Under the pieces are notes generated by a model that saw only the letters and a program-made list of their open reading frames with translations, was not told where the DNA came from and ran no database searches. From assembly GCF_002897035.1 (NCBI RefSeq), contig NZ_BAUX01000010.1, forward strand, positions 124,001 to 188,000: a stretch of 64,000 nt of DNA. Reading direction: 5' to 3'. Each line of letters starts with the position of its first letter. Within the stretch, counting starts at the first letter, position 1. Positions 16,992 to 27,145 of this stretch are shown here, piece by piece. This stretch comes from Methylopila sp. Yamaguchi (GTDB lineage Bacteria; Pseudomonadota; Alphaproteobacteria; Rhizobiales; Methylopilaceae). A program made the position numbers and the translations under genes.

Positions 16992-18434
16992 TTGCGTACC
17001 ATCACCGCTTCTGGAAAGGCCGCCGCGATCCTCGTCGGAGCGCTCGCTCTCTCGGGCTGCGCCGACAGATGGGACCGTCCCGCGCTCGGCGTCGACGCGC
17101 CCGGGCGGTGGAAGGACTCAGCGGCGAACCGGCCGGTCTGGCCGGCCGCCGATTGGTGGCGCGGCTTCGGCTCCGCCGAGCTCAGCCGCCTGATCGAGGA
17201 AGCCGAGAGGTCGAACCAGGACATCGCCCAGGCCAAGGCCCGCATCGAACAGGCGGATGCGCAGGTGCGCATCAACGGCGCCTCGCTCATTCCCCTGATC
17301 AGCGCGTCGGGGGACAGCAGCCTCCAGAGATCAGCTGGCGCGGACCGGGTCGTCGGCGGCCTCCAGGCTCAAGGATCGGCCAGCTACGAAATTGACTTCT
17401 GGGGCAAGAACCGCGCGAGCGTGATCTCCGCCAAAGCCTCCGCGCTCTCCAGCCGCTTTGCGGCCGAGGTCATCGCGCTCTCGACGGTGACGAGCGTAGC
17501 CGACACCTACTTCGCCCTCATGGGCGCGCAGGAGCGGTTGGCCATCGCGCGCGGAAACGTCAAAAGCGCGCAGACGATCTTCGACGCGATCCAGGCGCGG
17601 GTCGAGGTCGGCACCGCGAACGCGCTCGACCGCGCCCAGCAGCGGAGCGTGCTCGACCAGCAGAAGGCGACGATTCCCGCCATCGAGCAGGAAATCCGGA
17701 CCAACGAGACCGCGCTCGCCCTGCTGCTCGGGCGGCCGCCGGTCCGCGTCGACATCAAGGGCGGGCGGCTCGCCGCCCTCAAGACGCCGAAGGTCGCGCC
17801 GGGCATCCCCTCGCAGGTGCTGGCGCGCCGGCCGGACGTCCGCGAGGCGGAGGCCAATCTCGCCGCGACCGACGCCGACGTGACGGCGGCCCGCGCCGCC
17901 TTCCTGCCGTCGTTCAATTTGACGGCCCAGGGCGGCTTCGAGAGCGTCGCGCTTCGTACGCTGTTCTCCTCGCAGTCGACGTTCTACTCGCTCGGGGCCG
18001 GACTGACGCAGCCGATCCTGAACCCGCAGCTTCCCGGGAACCTGGATCTCGCAAAGGGCCAGTACCGCGAAAACCTGTTCGCCTACCGCCAGACGACGAT
18101 CCAGTCCTTCGTCGACGTGGAGAACGCGTTGATCTCGGTGCGCAAGACGACCGAGCAGGAGCGGCTGCAGCAGGCGGCGGTGAAGAGCGCCCGGGAGGCT
18201 TACGACATCGCGCAGGCTCAGCTCCGCGAGGGCGCGGTCGACATTACCACCGTGCTCGCGACCCAGCAGACGCAGTTCTCCGCGCAGGACACGCTCGTCG
18301 ACGTACGGCTCGCCCGCTTCCAAGCCATCGTCTCGATGTTCTCGGCGCTCGGCGGCGGCTGGGCCGCGTCCGGCAAACCGCCCGGCGCCGGCCCGGTGAT
18401 CGCGGCGGCGACCGCAGGAGCTTCGGCCCGATGA
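16992..18434 (+). CDS. outer-membrane efflux lipoprotein (NodT/OprM family)
   Basis: The product has 480 residues. A signal sequence ends in the lipobox ALSGC, so the protein is probably a lipid-anchored TolC-like channel. The repeated helical-barrel pattern is visible (WWRGFGSAELSRLIEEA, then a second half with RRPDVREAEANLAATDADV). It would export substrates across the outer membrane for the pump encoded next. The start is a TTG at 16992 preceded by AGGAACGAG; it is selected because it puts the signal peptide at the N-terminus. Its stop overlaps the adaptor gene start by four bases. Confidence 0.88.
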   Translation: MRTITASGKAAAILVGALALSGCADRWDRPALGVDAPGRWKDSAANRPVWPAADWWRGFGSAELSRLIEEAERSNQDIAQAKARIEQADAQVRINGASLIPLISASGDSSLQRSAGADRVVGGLQAQGSASYEIDFWGKNRASVISAKASALSSRFAAEVIALSTVTSVADTYFALMGAQERLAIARGNVKSAQTIFDAIQARVEVGTANALDRAQQRSVLDQQKATIPAIEQEIRTNETALALLLGRPPVRVDIKGGRLAALKTPKVAPGIPSQVLARRPDVREAEANLAATDADVTAARAAFLPSFNLTAQGGFESVALRTLFSSQSTFYSLGAGLTQPILNPQLPGNLDLAKGQYRENLFAYRQTTIQSFVDVENALISVRKTTEQERLQQAAVKSAREAYDIAQAQLREGAVDITTVLATQQTQFSAQDTLVDVRLARFQAIVSMFSALGGGWAASGKPPGAGPVIAAATAGASAR

Positions 18435-19639
18435 AGCGGTTTTTGACCTTCGTCCTCGTCGCCGCGCTCGGGGTCGCGGCCTGGATCTACTGGCCGAAAC
18501 TGACCGCCCTCGTCGGCGGCCAAGGCGAGCAGGAGCAGGCGGTGCGCCGCGGCGGCCGGCGCGGCGGCGACCAGCCGACGCCCGTGATCGCAGCCGTGGC
18601 CAAGCGTGAGAACGTTCCTGTGACGCTCGACGGGGTCGGGACCTTCCAGGCGCAAAACACCGCGACCGTGCGGGCCCAGGTCGACGGCATCATGATCGAG
18701 GTCGCCTTCCGCGAGGGGCAAGACGTGAAGGCGGGCGACGTGCTCGCGCGAATCGATCCCTCAACCTACCAGGCCCAATACGATCAGGCGGTCGCTCAGA
18801 AGGCGCAGTACGAAGCCCAGCTCGCCAACGCCCAGCGTGATTTCGAGCGCTACCAGCGGCTGGCGAAAAACGACTTCGGCTCGCAGCAGCAGGCGGAGAC
18901 CGCGAAGGCGAGCGTCGCCCAGCTGCAGGCGCAGGTGCGCTACTACGCGGCGACCATCGACCAGGCGAAGGCGACGCTCGACCGCACGGTGGTGCGCGCG
19001 CCGATCGACGGCCGCACCGGCGTGCGGGGCGTCGACCAGGGCAACTACGTCACGGCCGGCGACACGACGGGCATCGTCACGATCACCCAGCTGAAGCCGA
19101 TCTCCGCCGTGTTCACCATGCCGCAGCAGAACATCCCGACCGTCGTTCAGGCGATGGCGCGGGGGAAGGTGGCTGTGGAGGCGGTCGCGGGCGACGGCGC
19201 GTCGCTCGACGCCGGCACCCTCGACGTCATCGACAACCAGGTCGACCAGACGACGGGAACCGTGAAGCTGAAGGCGAGCTTTCCCAACGACAAGATGACG
19301 CTCTGGCCGGGGCAGTTCATCACGGTGCGGGTGTTCGCGGACGAGCTGAAGGACGTGGTGACGACCCCCGGCGCCGCGGTCCAGCAGGGGCCGGACGGGC
19401 CTTACGTATTCGTCGTTCAGCCGGATGCGACGGTGACGCAGCGCGAGGTGACCGTCGGCCGGCAGAGCGCCGAACTCGCCGTGATCGAAGCCGGCGTCGA
19501 GCCCGGCGACAAGGTGGTGACCACCGGTTTCACCCGCCTGCGCGACGGCTCGAAGGTGACGCTCGGGGACGGCGCGTCCGGCGCCCCGTCCGCTTCGGAC
19601 CGTAGGCCGAACCGCCGGGCGGCGGCGGGCGAGCCGTGA
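18431..19639 (+). CDS. mdtA: RND periplasmic adaptor (MdtA-like membrane fusion protein)
   Basis: The product has 402 residues: an N-terminal membrane anchor (about residues 4-25), a lipoyl half-motif (VRAQVDGIMIEVAFREGQDVKAGDVLARID), a helical hairpin rich in Gln and Ala (about 110-180), the second lipoyl half (DRTVVRAPIDGRTGVRGVD), and beta-barrel and membrane-proximal domains. It bridges the inner-membrane pumps to the outer-membrane channel. Four-base overlaps with the upstream gene and a 16-base gap to the first pump show one operon. Confidence 0.92.
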   Translation: MKRFLTFVLVAALGVAAWIYWPKLTALVGGQGEQEQAVRRGGRRGGDQPTPVIAAVAKRENVPVTLDGVGTFQAQNTATVRAQVDGIMIEVAFREGQDVKAGDVLARIDPSTYQAQYDQAVAQKAQYEAQLANAQRDFERYQRLAKNDFGSQQQAETAKASVAQLQAQVRYYAATIDQAKATLDRTVVRAPIDGRTGVRGVDQGNYVTAGDTTGIVTITQLKPISAVFTMPQQNIPTVVQAMARGKVAVEAVAGDGASLDAGTLDVIDNQVDQTTGTVKLKASFPNDKMTLWPGQFITVRVFADELKDVVTTPGAAVQQGPDGPYVFVVQPDATVTQREVTVGRQSAELAVIEAGVEPGDKVVTTGFTRLRDGSKVTLGDGASGAPSASDRRPNRRAAAGEP

Positions 19640-19655
19640 CGGCCGGCGGCGCGCG

Positions 19656-22600
19656 ATGAACATCTCCGCGCCCTTCATCTCACGGCCGGTCGCCACGACG
19701 CTGCTTGCGATCGCCGTGCTGATCGCAGGCTTGCTCGGCTATTGGAAGCTCCCGGTCTCGTCGCTTCCGCAGGTGGACTTCCCGACCATCCAGGTCTCGA
19801 CACGCCTGCCCGGCGCCAACCCGCAGACCATGGCGACGCTCGTCACCGCCCCGCTGGAGCGTCAGCTCGGACAGATCCCGGCGCTGACCGGCATGACGTC
19901 GACGAGCTCCTTCGGCCTCAGCCAGATCACACTGCGCTTCAACCTCGACCGCGACATCGACGGGGCCGCGCAGGACGTGCAGGCCGCCATCAACGCGGCC
20001 AACTCCACGCTGCCGAAGACCCTGCCCTATCCGCCGGTGTTCTCGAAGGTGAACCCGGCGAACGCCCCGGTTCTCACGATCGCGCTGACGTCCGACACGA
20101 TCCCGATCCGCGACGTCTCGGACCTCGCCGACACCCTCGTCGCGCAGCGGCTCGCGGAGGTGACGGGCGTCGGCCGGGTGACGGTCGGCGGCGGGGTGAA
20201 ACCTGCGATCCGGGTGCAGGCGGACATTCCGCGCCTCGCCTCCTACGGGCTTGGGCTCGATTCGGTGCGCACCGCGATCGTCGCCGCCAGCACCTCGGGA
20301 CCAAAGGGCTCGATCGACGGCGCCCGACAGTCCTTCACCATCTCGGCCAACGATCAGATCACGACGGCCGCCGCCTACCGCGAGATCGTCATCGCGACCA
20401 AGAACGGCGCTCCGGTGCGGCTGAAGGACGTGGCCGAGGTCGTCGACGGGCTTGAGGACAACGCGGTCGCCGCGACCTACCAGGGCAAGCCCGCGATCGT
20501 GATCGACGTCCTGCGGCAGCCCGGCGCGAACACCGTCGAAACCGTGACGGCGCTCCGCCGCGCGCTCCCGCATCTCCAGCAGGCGATGCCCGCAGGCGTC
20601 CTCGTCCATGTGGTCGACGACCGGACGGACACCATCAAAGCTTCGATCCACGAGGTGCAGCTCACGCTCGCGCTCTCGGTCGGCCTCGTGGTGCTGGTGG
20701 TGCTGCTGTTTCTCCGCACTTGGCGGGCGACGCTGATCGCCGGGGTTGCCCTGCCGCTGTCGCTGATCGCGACCTTCGCGGTGATGTGGGCCTTCGGCTT
20801 CTCGCTCGACAACCTGTCGCTGATGGCGCTCGTGATTGGCGCCGGCTTCGTCGTCGACGACGCGATCGTCATGATCGAGAACTGCGCGCGCCACATCGAG
20901 GAGGGAGCCTCGCCGCTCAAGGCGGCCTACGACGGCGCGCGCGAAATCGGCTTCACCATCGTCTCGCTCACCGCCTCGCTCATCGCGGTGTTTATCCCGC
21001 TGCTGTTCATGAGCGGACTGATCGGCCGGGTGTTCCGCGAATTCGCGGCCACGCTGTCGATCGCCGTCGTGGTGTCCATGGTCATTTCGCTGACGCTGAC
21101 GCCAATGATGTGCGCGCGGCTGCTGAAGCCGCACGTGTCGTCTAAGGTCTCGCGCATCGGCCACTGGGCGGAACGGGCTAACACGAGGTTAATCGAAGGT
21201 TACCGCCGCTCGCTTCTGGTCGTGCTCCGCCACCAGGCGCTGACGCTGCTGGTGACGCTGGGGACGCTCGCCGCGACCGCCGGCCTCTACGTCGTCGCGC
21301 CGAAGGGCTTTCTGCCGGAGCAGGACTCCGGCCTGATCACCGCCACGCTGGAGGCGGGGCAGGACGTGTCCTTCGCCGAGCTGAAGCGGCTCGACGGCGC
21401 CGCGATCGCCGCGATCGAAAGCGATCCGGACGTACGCAGCGTCGTCTCGGTGCTGGGCGTCGGCGAAAACATCCCGACCCCCAACGCCAGTCGACTGAGC
21501 ATCGTGCTGCAGCCCTTCGGCGAGAGGGACGCGCGCGCCACGGACGTGATCGCCAGGCTGCAGGAGGCGGTCGCGCCGATCGCAGGCGTCTCGGTCGTGT
21601 TCCAGCCCGTGCAGGACCTGGAGATCACGACGCGCGCCAGCCGCGCGCGCTACCAGTACACGCTGACCGACGCCGACGCGGGCGAGCTGGCGCGCTCCGC
21701 CGCGGCGCTGGTCGATCGGCTGCAGGACGAGCCGGCGCTCCGCAACGTCGGCTCCGATGCCCGCTCGGGCGGCGTGCAGGCGCGTGTCGAGATCGATCGG
21801 CTCGAGGCCGGCCGCCTCGGCGTCACCGTCCAGGCGATCGCCGACGTGCTGAACGACGCCTACGGCCAGCGCCAGATCGCGACGATCTACGGCCAGTCGA
21901 ACCAGTACCGCGTCATCCTGGAGGCCGCGCCCGGCCAGCAGAAGGACCCCGACGCGATCGGCCGGCTCTACGTCGCAGGCGCGGACTCCGTGCCGGTGCC
22001 GCTCGCGTCCGTCGCGCGGATCACGCTGGAGCCGGCGCCGCTGGTGGTTTCCAACGAAGAGCAATTTCCAGCCACCACCATCTCCTTCGATCTCGCCGAG
22101 GGCTACGCCCTGAGCGACGCGGTCGCGGCGATCGAACGCTCGGAGGCTGAGGTCGACCTTCCTCCCACCGTGGTCGGCGCCTTTTCCGGCGACGCGGCCG
22201 AGTTCTCGGAGTCGCTGGCCGGTCAGCCCTGGCTGGTGCTGGCTGCGATCGTCACGATCTACATCGTGCTCGGGGTGCTCTACGAGAGCTTCATCCACCC
22301 CTTCACGATCCTCTCCACCCTGCCCTCCGCCGGCGTCGGCGCGTTGATCGCGCTCAAGCTGTTCGGGCTCGACCTGTCGATCATCGCCTTGATCGGGATC
22401 ATCCTGCTGATGGGCATCGTGAAGAAGAACGCGATCATGATGATCGACTTCGCGCTCGACGCCGAACGCGAACGCGGGCTTTCGCCGGAAGACTCGATCG
22501 TCGAGGCGGCGGCGCTCCGCTTCCGTCCGATCATGATGACGACGCTCGCCGCCTTGCTTGGCGCGCTGCCCCTGGCGCTCGCCACGGGCCCCGGCGCGGA

Positions 22601-22754
22601 GCTGCGCATCCCGCTCGGCGTCGCGATCATCGGCGGCCTGCTCCTGAGCCAGCTGCTGACGCTCTACACGACGCCGGTGGTCTATCTCGCCATGGAGCGG
22701 CTGCGCGCGGCCCTGACGCGCCGTCCGGCGCCCGCCGCGGAGCCGGCGGAGTGA
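19656..22754 (+). CDS. mdtB: RND efflux pump, MdtB-like
   Basis: The product has 1032 residues, full length for a hydrophobe/amphiphile efflux RND pump. The N-terminal ISAPFISRPVATTLLAIAVL and the early SLPQVDFPTIQVSTRLPGA are typical of MdtB/MdtC-type pumps. The TM4 proton-relay region ALVIGAGFVVDDAIVMIEN is intact with its Asp pair, and the TM10 segment GIILLMGIVKKNAIMMIDFAL carries the conserved Lys. It works with the tandem second pump, as MdtB and MdtC form a mixed trimer in E. coli. The substrates here are unknown. Confidence 0.93.
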   Translation: MNISAPFISRPVATTLLAIAVLIAGLLGYWKLPVSSLPQVDFPTIQVSTRLPGANPQTMATLVTAPLERQLGQIPALTGMTSTSSFGLSQITLRFNLDRDIDGAAQDVQAAINAANSTLPKTLPYPPVFSKVNPANAPVLTIALTSDTIPIRDVSDLADTLVAQRLAEVTGVGRVTVGGGVKPAIRVQADIPRLASYGLGLDSVRTAIVAASTSGPKGSIDGARQSFTISANDQITTAAAYREIVIATKNGAPVRLKDVAEVVDGLEDNAVAATYQGKPAIVIDVLRQPGANTVETVTALRRALPHLQQAMPAGVLVHVVDDRTDTIKASIHEVQLTLALSVGLVVLVVLLFLRTWRATLIAGVALPLSLIATFAVMWAFGFSLDNLSLMALVIGAGFVVDDAIVMIENCARHIEEGASPLKAAYDGAREIGFTIVSLTASLIAVFIPLLFMSGLIGRVFREFAATLSIAVVVSMVISLTLTPMMCARLLKPHVSSKVSRIGHWAERANTRLIEGYRRSLLVVLRHQALTLLVTLGTLAATAGLYVVAPKGFLPEQDSGLITATLEAGQDVSFAELKRLDGAAIAAIESDPDVRSVVSVLGVGENIPTPNASRLSIVLQPFGERDARATDVIARLQEAVAPIAGVSVVFQPVQDLEITTRASRARYQYTLTDADAGELARSAAALVDRLQDEPALRNVGSDARSGGVQARVEIDRLEAGRLGVTVQAIADVLNDAYGQRQIATIYGQSNQYRVILEAAPGQQKDPDAIGRLYVAGADSVPVPLASVARITLEPAPLVVSNEEQFPATTISFDLAEGYALSDAVAAIERSEAEVDLPPTVVGAFSGDAAEFSESLAGQPWLVLAAIVTIYIVLGVLYESFIHPFTILSTLPSAGVGALIALKLFGLDLSIIALIGIILLMGIVKKNAIMMIDFALDAERERGLSPEDSIVEAAALRFRPIMMTTLAALLGALPLALATGPGAELRIPLGVAIIGGLLLSQLLTLYTTPVVYLAMERLRAALTRRPAPAAEPAE

Positions 22755-22767
22755 GGGAGGAGACGTA

Positions 22768-25700
22768 ATGTCCTTCTCCACGCCGTTCATCCTGCGGCCC
22801 GTCGGAACCACGCTGCTCGCCGTTGCGCTGCTGCTCATCGGCCTCACCGCCTATATGCGGCTTCCCGTGGCGAGCCTGCCGAACGTCGAGTTCCCCGTGA
22901 TCTTCGTCACGGCGAGCCGACCGGGCGCGGATCCGAGCACGATGGCCTCCACCGTCGCGGCCCCGCTCGAACGCTCGCTCGGCGCGATCGCCGGCGTGAC
23001 GGAGCTGACGTCGGCCTCCTCGCTCGGCTCGACGCGGATCGCAGTCCGGTTCGACATCGGCCGCAACATTGACGACGCCGCGCGGGACGTGCAGGCGGCG
23101 CTCAACGCAGCTGCCGCCGACCTTCCCTCCGACATTCCGACCCTGCCGACGTTCCGCAAGATCAATCCCGCGGCGGCGCCCGTGCTGGTGCTCGCCCTCA
23201 CCTCCGAGGCGCTGCCTGCGAGCCGCATCTACGACGCCGCCGACAGCGTGCTGGTGCAGCGCCTGTCTCAGGTGGACGGCGTCGGCGAGGTCAACGTGCA
23301 AGGCGCAGAGCAGCCGGCGGTCCGGGTCCGTCTCGACCCCGACCGCCTCGCCGCCATGGGCATGTCCCTCGACGACGTGCGGACGGCGGTCGCAAACGCC
23401 AATGTGCTGTCGCCCGTGGGCGCCATCGAGACGGACGAGCGGACGGTCGCGATCTCCCTCGACGGCGAGTTGGGCGCCTCCGCCGCGCCCTACCGCGACG
23501 TGGTGGTGCGGGTCTCGAACGGCGCCACCGTGCGGCTCGGCGACGTGGCCGAGGTCACCGAAGGCACCCGCAACGCCCGCACCGCCGGCTTCTTCAACGG
23601 CAAGCCCGCGGTGCTCGTCAGCATCACCAAGCAGCCCGACGCCAACGTCATCGAAACCGTCGACGCGGTGAAGGCCCTGCTGCCGGAGCTTTCGAACTGG
23701 GTTCCGGCGGCGATCGACGTCACGGTGCTTGCGGACAGGACCACGACGATCCGGGCGAGCGTCGCCGACATGCAGCTGACGCTCGCGCTGTCGATCGCGC
23801 TCGTGATGCTCGTGGTCTTCGTCTTCTTGAAGCGCGCCGCGCCGACCTTCGCCGCAGGCGTCACGGTGCCGCTCGCGCTCGCCGGCTCCTTCGCCGGCAT
23901 GTGGGCGTTCGATTTCTCGATCGACAATCTCTCGCTGATGGCGCTCGCCGTCGCGGTCGGCTTCGTCGTCGACGACGCCATCGTCATGATCGAGAACGCC
24001 TACCGCAACCTTGAGCTCGGCCTCAGCCCGCGCGAGGCCGCGCTGCGCGGCGCGCGCGAGATCGCCTTCACGGTCGTCGCCATCTCGGTCTCGCTGGTCG
24101 CGGCCTTCACGCCCCTGCTGTTCATGGGCGGACTCGTCGGACACCTCTTCTACGAATTCACGATGACGCTGGTGTTCGCGATCGCCGTCTCCACGGTGGT
24201 CTCGCTCAGCGTCACGCCGATGATCTGCGCGCAGCTCCTTAAGGCGGAGCCCGCGAAGGAAGGCCGGGGGCTGATCACCCGGATCGCCGACCGCTACGCC
24301 GCAAGCCTCTGGCTGTCCGTGCGCGCGCCGTGGCTGATGGCGCTGCTCGTGGTAGGCGCCATCGCGTGGTCGATCCACGCCTACATGGTGATCCCGAAGG
24401 GGTTCTTCCCGCAGGACGACACCGGGATGCTGAGCGCCTTCACGCAAGCCTCGCCCGACATCTCCTTCAGCGCCATGGTCGCGCTCCAGCAGAAGGCCGC
24501 CGACGTCATCGCGGCCGATCCAGCGGTCGAGTCGGTCGCGCCCTCGGTCGGCGGCGGCCGCGGCTCGGTCAACGAAGGCCGCATCCAGATCGCGCTGAAG
24601 CCGCTCGGCGATCGCCCGGCGGCCCAGGCGGTGATCGAGCGGCTTCGACGGCCGCTGTCGCAGATCCCGGGCCTGCGCGTGTTCGTCTCCGCCCAGCAGG
24701 AGATTCGCGCCGGCTCGCGGGAGGGGCGCTCGCCCTACCAGTTCACGCTGTGGTCGTCGGATCTCAATTTGCTGCAGGAGACGGCGCCCAAGGTGGTGGC
24801 GCGGTTGTCCTCCATCCGCGCGTTGCGCGACGTGGCGACCGATCGCGAGGCGAACGGCGTCGAACTGCTGGTGGACATCGACCGCGAACTCGCCTCCCGG
24901 CTGGGCGTTTCGATGTCGGCGGTCGACGCCGCGTTGAACAACGCGTTCTCCCAGCGGCAGATCTCCGTCATCTACGGCCGGCGCAACCAGTACCGCGTGG
25001 TGATCGAGGTCGATCCGCGCGCCGCGAGCGACCCCGGCGACGTGCTGAAGGTGCACGTTCCGACCAGCTCAGGCTCGGAAATTCCGCTCTCGACGATCGC
25101 GACCATGCGGCGTCAGACCGCGCCGCTCGTCGTCAACCATCAGGGCCAGTATCCCTCCATCACGGTCACCTACGACATCGCGGACAAGGCCTCGGCGGGG
25201 GAGGCCATGGCGGAGGTCGAACGCGCGGTCGCCGACATGCGTCTGCCGGACGCGGTGAACGCCGCCTTCGCCGGCGACGCCGCGGAGTTCGCCTCCTCGG
25301 CGGGCAGTCAGCAGATCACGATCCTTGCGGCTCTCGTCGCGATCTACATCGTGCTGGGCGTGCTATACGAGAGCTACGTCCACCCTCTCACCATCCTGTC
25401 GACGCTGCCCCCCGCCGGCCTCGGCGCCTTGCTGGCGCTCCAGATCACCGGGACCGACCTTAGCGTTACGGCGCTGATCGGGATCATCCTGCTGATCGGC
25501 CTGGTCAAGAAGAACGGCATCATGCTGGTCGACTTCGCGCTGGAGGCGGAGCGCCATCGCGGCCTGGCGCCGCGGGAGGCCATCGTCGAAGCGGCGCGCG
25601 TGCGTTTCCGCCCGATCCTCATGACGACCTTCGCCGCTCTGCTGGGAGCGCTGCCTTTGGCCTTCGGCGAAGGTCCGGGCTCGGAGCTGCGCCGTCCGCT

Positions 25701-25839
25701 CGGGATTACCATCGTCGGCGGGCTGATCGTCAGCCAGGCTCTGACGCTCTACACGACCCCGGCGATCTACCTGCTGCTCGACAAGCTTCGGCGGCGACGG
25801 AAAACGGCATCGGAACCCGCCGCCCAGCCTGCCGAATGA
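22768..25839 (+). CDS. mdtC: RND efflux pump, MdtC-like
   Basis: The product has 1023 residues, paralogous to the preceding pump but clearly diverged (N-terminus FSTPFILRPVGTTLLAVALL; VASLPNVEFPVIFVTASRPGA). The proton-relay segment AVAVGFVVDDAIVMIENAYR and the TM10 segment GIILLIGLVKKNGIMLVDFAL are intact, so both pumps look catalytically competent. A GGAGGAG Shine-Dalgarno lies just upstream and only 13 bases separate it from mdtB. The tandem pair after one adaptor is the mdtABC arrangement. No two-component regulator of the BaeSR type is adjacent. Confidence 0.93.
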   Translation: MSFSTPFILRPVGTTLLAVALLLIGLTAYMRLPVASLPNVEFPVIFVTASRPGADPSTMASTVAAPLERSLGAIAGVTELTSASSLGSTRIAVRFDIGRNIDDAARDVQAALNAAAADLPSDIPTLPTFRKINPAAAPVLVLALTSEALPASRIYDAADSVLVQRLSQVDGVGEVNVQGAEQPAVRVRLDPDRLAAMGMSLDDVRTAVANANVLSPVGAIETDERTVAISLDGELGASAAPYRDVVVRVSNGATVRLGDVAEVTEGTRNARTAGFFNGKPAVLVSITKQPDANVIETVDAVKALLPELSNWVPAAIDVTVLADRTTTIRASVADMQLTLALSIALVMLVVFVFLKRAAPTFAAGVTVPLALAGSFAGMWAFDFSIDNLSLMALAVAVGFVVDDAIVMIENAYRNLELGLSPREAALRGAREIAFTVVAISVSLVAAFTPLLFMGGLVGHLFYEFTMTLVFAIAVSTVVSLSVTPMICAQLLKAEPAKEGRGLITRIADRYAASLWLSVRAPWLMALLVVGAIAWSIHAYMVIPKGFFPQDDTGMLSAFTQASPDISFSAMVALQQKAADVIAADPAVESVAPSVGGGRGSVNEGRIQIALKPLGDRPAAQAVIERLRRPLSQIPGLRVFVSAQQEIRAGSREGRSPYQFTLWSSDLNLLQETAPKVVARLSSIRALRDVATDREANGVELLVDIDRELASRLGVSMSAVDAALNNAFSQRQISVIYGRRNQYRVVIEVDPRAASDPGDVLKVHVPTSSGSEIPLSTIATMRRQTAPLVVNHQGQYPSITVTYDIADKASAGEAMAEVERAVADMRLPDAVNAAFAGDAAEFASSAGSQQITILAALVAIYIVLGVLYESYVHPLTILSTLPPAGLGALLALQITGTDLSVTALIGIILLIGLVKKNGIMLVDFALEAERHRGLAPREAIVEAARVRFRPILMTTFAALLGALPLAFGEGPGSELRRPLGITIVGGLIVSQALTLYTTPAIYLLLDKLRRRRKTASEPAAQPAE

Positions 25840-25861
25840 GACGAAGGCCCGCGCTGCAGGC

Positions 25862-26863
25862 TCAGGTTTTCGTCTTCTTCGCCTCCGGACCCGGCGCCTC
25901 CTTGTGGCCGCCGAACTGGAAGCGCATCGCGGAGAGCAGGCGGTCGGAGAAGGGATGATCGGTGCGCGAGCGGAACCGCGCGAACAGCGCCGCAGCGAGC
26001 ACGTCCGCCGGCACCGCCTCCTCGATCGCGGCCTCGATCGTCCAGCGGCCCTCGCCCGAGTCCGCGACGCGGCCCTCGAAACCGTCGAGGTCGGGGTCGC
26101 CGGCGAGCGCAGCCGCCGTCAGATCGAGCAGCCAGGACGACACGACGCTGCCGCGCCGCCAGACCTCGGCGACGTCGGCGACGTCGATGTCGAACCGCCT
26201 GTCTTCCGGCAGCTCCTTTGATCCCCGATTCTTGATGATGTCGAAGCCCTCGGCGTAGGCCTGCATCAGGCCGTACTCGATGCCGTTGTGGACCATCTTG
26301 ACGAAGTGGCCCGAGCCGACGGGTCCGCAGTGCATGTAGCCTTCGGCGACGCGGGGATCGCGGCCGTCGCGCTTCGGCGTGACCGGGATGTCGCCGGCGC
26401 CGGGCGCGAGCGTCTTGAAGATCGGGTCGAGCCGCTCGACGACCGCGGTCTCGCCGCCGATCATCAGGCAGTAGCCGCGCTCGCGGCCCCAGACGCCGCC
26501 CGAGGTGCCGACGTCGACATAGTGCAGGCCCTTGGGGCGCAGATCCTCGCCGCGGCGGATGTCGTCCTTGTAGAAGGTGTTGCCGCCGTCGATGATCACG
26601 TCATCCGCCGCGAGCTTGCCCGCCAGGGCCGCGATGGCGTCCTCGGTGATCTTGCCTTCGGGCAGCATCACCCAGACCGCCCGAGGCGCGGACAGCGCGG
26701 CGATCAGGTCGTCGAGCGAATGAGCCGGGGTCGCGCCCTCGCCCGCCAGCGCGTCGACCGCCTTCGGGTCGACGTCATGCACGACGCACGTGTGTCCGGC
26801 GTCCATCAGCCGCCGCGCAATGTTTCCGCCCATGCGGCCGAGGCCGATCACTCCGATGTTCAT
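25862..26863 (-). CDS. gnd: 6-phosphogluconate dehydrogenase, decarboxylating (GndA/YqeC type)
   Basis: The product has 333 residues, the short form of the family. The Rossmann motif [18 protein letters not shown] lies at the N-terminus, followed by the substrate region [16 protein letters not shown] and the catalytic segment [20 protein letters not shown] with Lys and Asn. It converts 6-phosphogluconate to ribulose-5-phosphate and CO2, giving NAD(P)H. The start at 26863 places the Rossmann fold at residue 1; upstream sequence in frame is Arg-rich and non-homologous. It converges on the efflux operon and is divergent from the MoxR operon. Confidence 0.93.
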   Translation of the reverse strand: MNIGVIGLGRMGGNIARRLMDAGHTCVVHDVDPKAVDALAGEGATPAHSLDDLIAALSAPRAVWVMLPEGKITEDAIAALAGKLAADDVIIDGGNTFYKDDIRRGEDLRPKGLHYVDVGTSGGVWGRERGYCLMIGGETAVVERLDPIFKTLAPGAGDIPVTPKRDGRDPRVAEGYMHCGPVGSGHFVKMVHNGIEYGLMQAYAEGFDIIKNRGSKELPEDRRFDIDVADVAEVWRRGSVVSSWLLDLTAAALAGDPDLDGFEGRVADSGEGRWTIEAAIEEAVPADVLAAALFARFRSRTDHPFSDRLLSAMRFQFGGHKEAPGPEAKKTKT

Positions 26864-27085
26864 AATGCGATCCTGCGTCCGTCCGAAGGAGGCCCGCGGA
26901 CGGGCCCGGCGACGAGTGGCGACATAATCCCTCCGGCGCGGACGCCAAGAGGCGAGCGGCATGGCCGCCATGCGACGCCGAGGCTCGGACTAAGACGGAG
27001 GTCCGGGATTGACGGCGGCGCGTAGACGGGGCGAGATCACGTCGAGCAATAAGTAATCAAAATAATAAGCGACATCGGAGGATTC

Positions 27086-27145
27086 ATGCCGTCGGCTCAT
27101 TTGACGTGCGAGCGCTTTCGCGCGCGGCAGGCCCGCTCCTCATGA
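27086..27145 (+). CDS. putative 19-residue leader peptide overlapping the moxR start
   Basis: An ATG preceded by a strong GGAGGA (27077-27082, three bases away) opens a frame of 19 codons (MPSAHLTCERFRARQARSS). It ends in a TGA at 27143 that overlaps the moxR ATG at 27142 (ATGA). The ATG has a better ribosome site than moxR itself, so the frame could be translated to set moxR translation by coupling. The Shine-Dalgarno spacing is short, and a GTG at 27106 in the moxR frame could instead be the real moxR start. No family is recognised. Confidence 0.35.
   Translation: MPSAHLTCERFRARQARSS

Noticed and set aside
16682-17290. Minus-strand frame across the intergenic region before the efflux operon
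   Set aside because: It runs antisense into the channel gene, has no ribosome site and its sequence is not like any known protein.
19680-21164. Open frame of about 490 codons on the minus strand
   Set aside because: Antisense shadow of the MdtB-like gene; composition rich in Arg, Asp and His with no motif.
22627-25056. Open frame of about 800 codons on the minus strand
   Set aside because: It lies opposite the RND pump gene and encodes a His/Arg/Asp-rich sequence with no domains, a high-GC shadow of the real gene.
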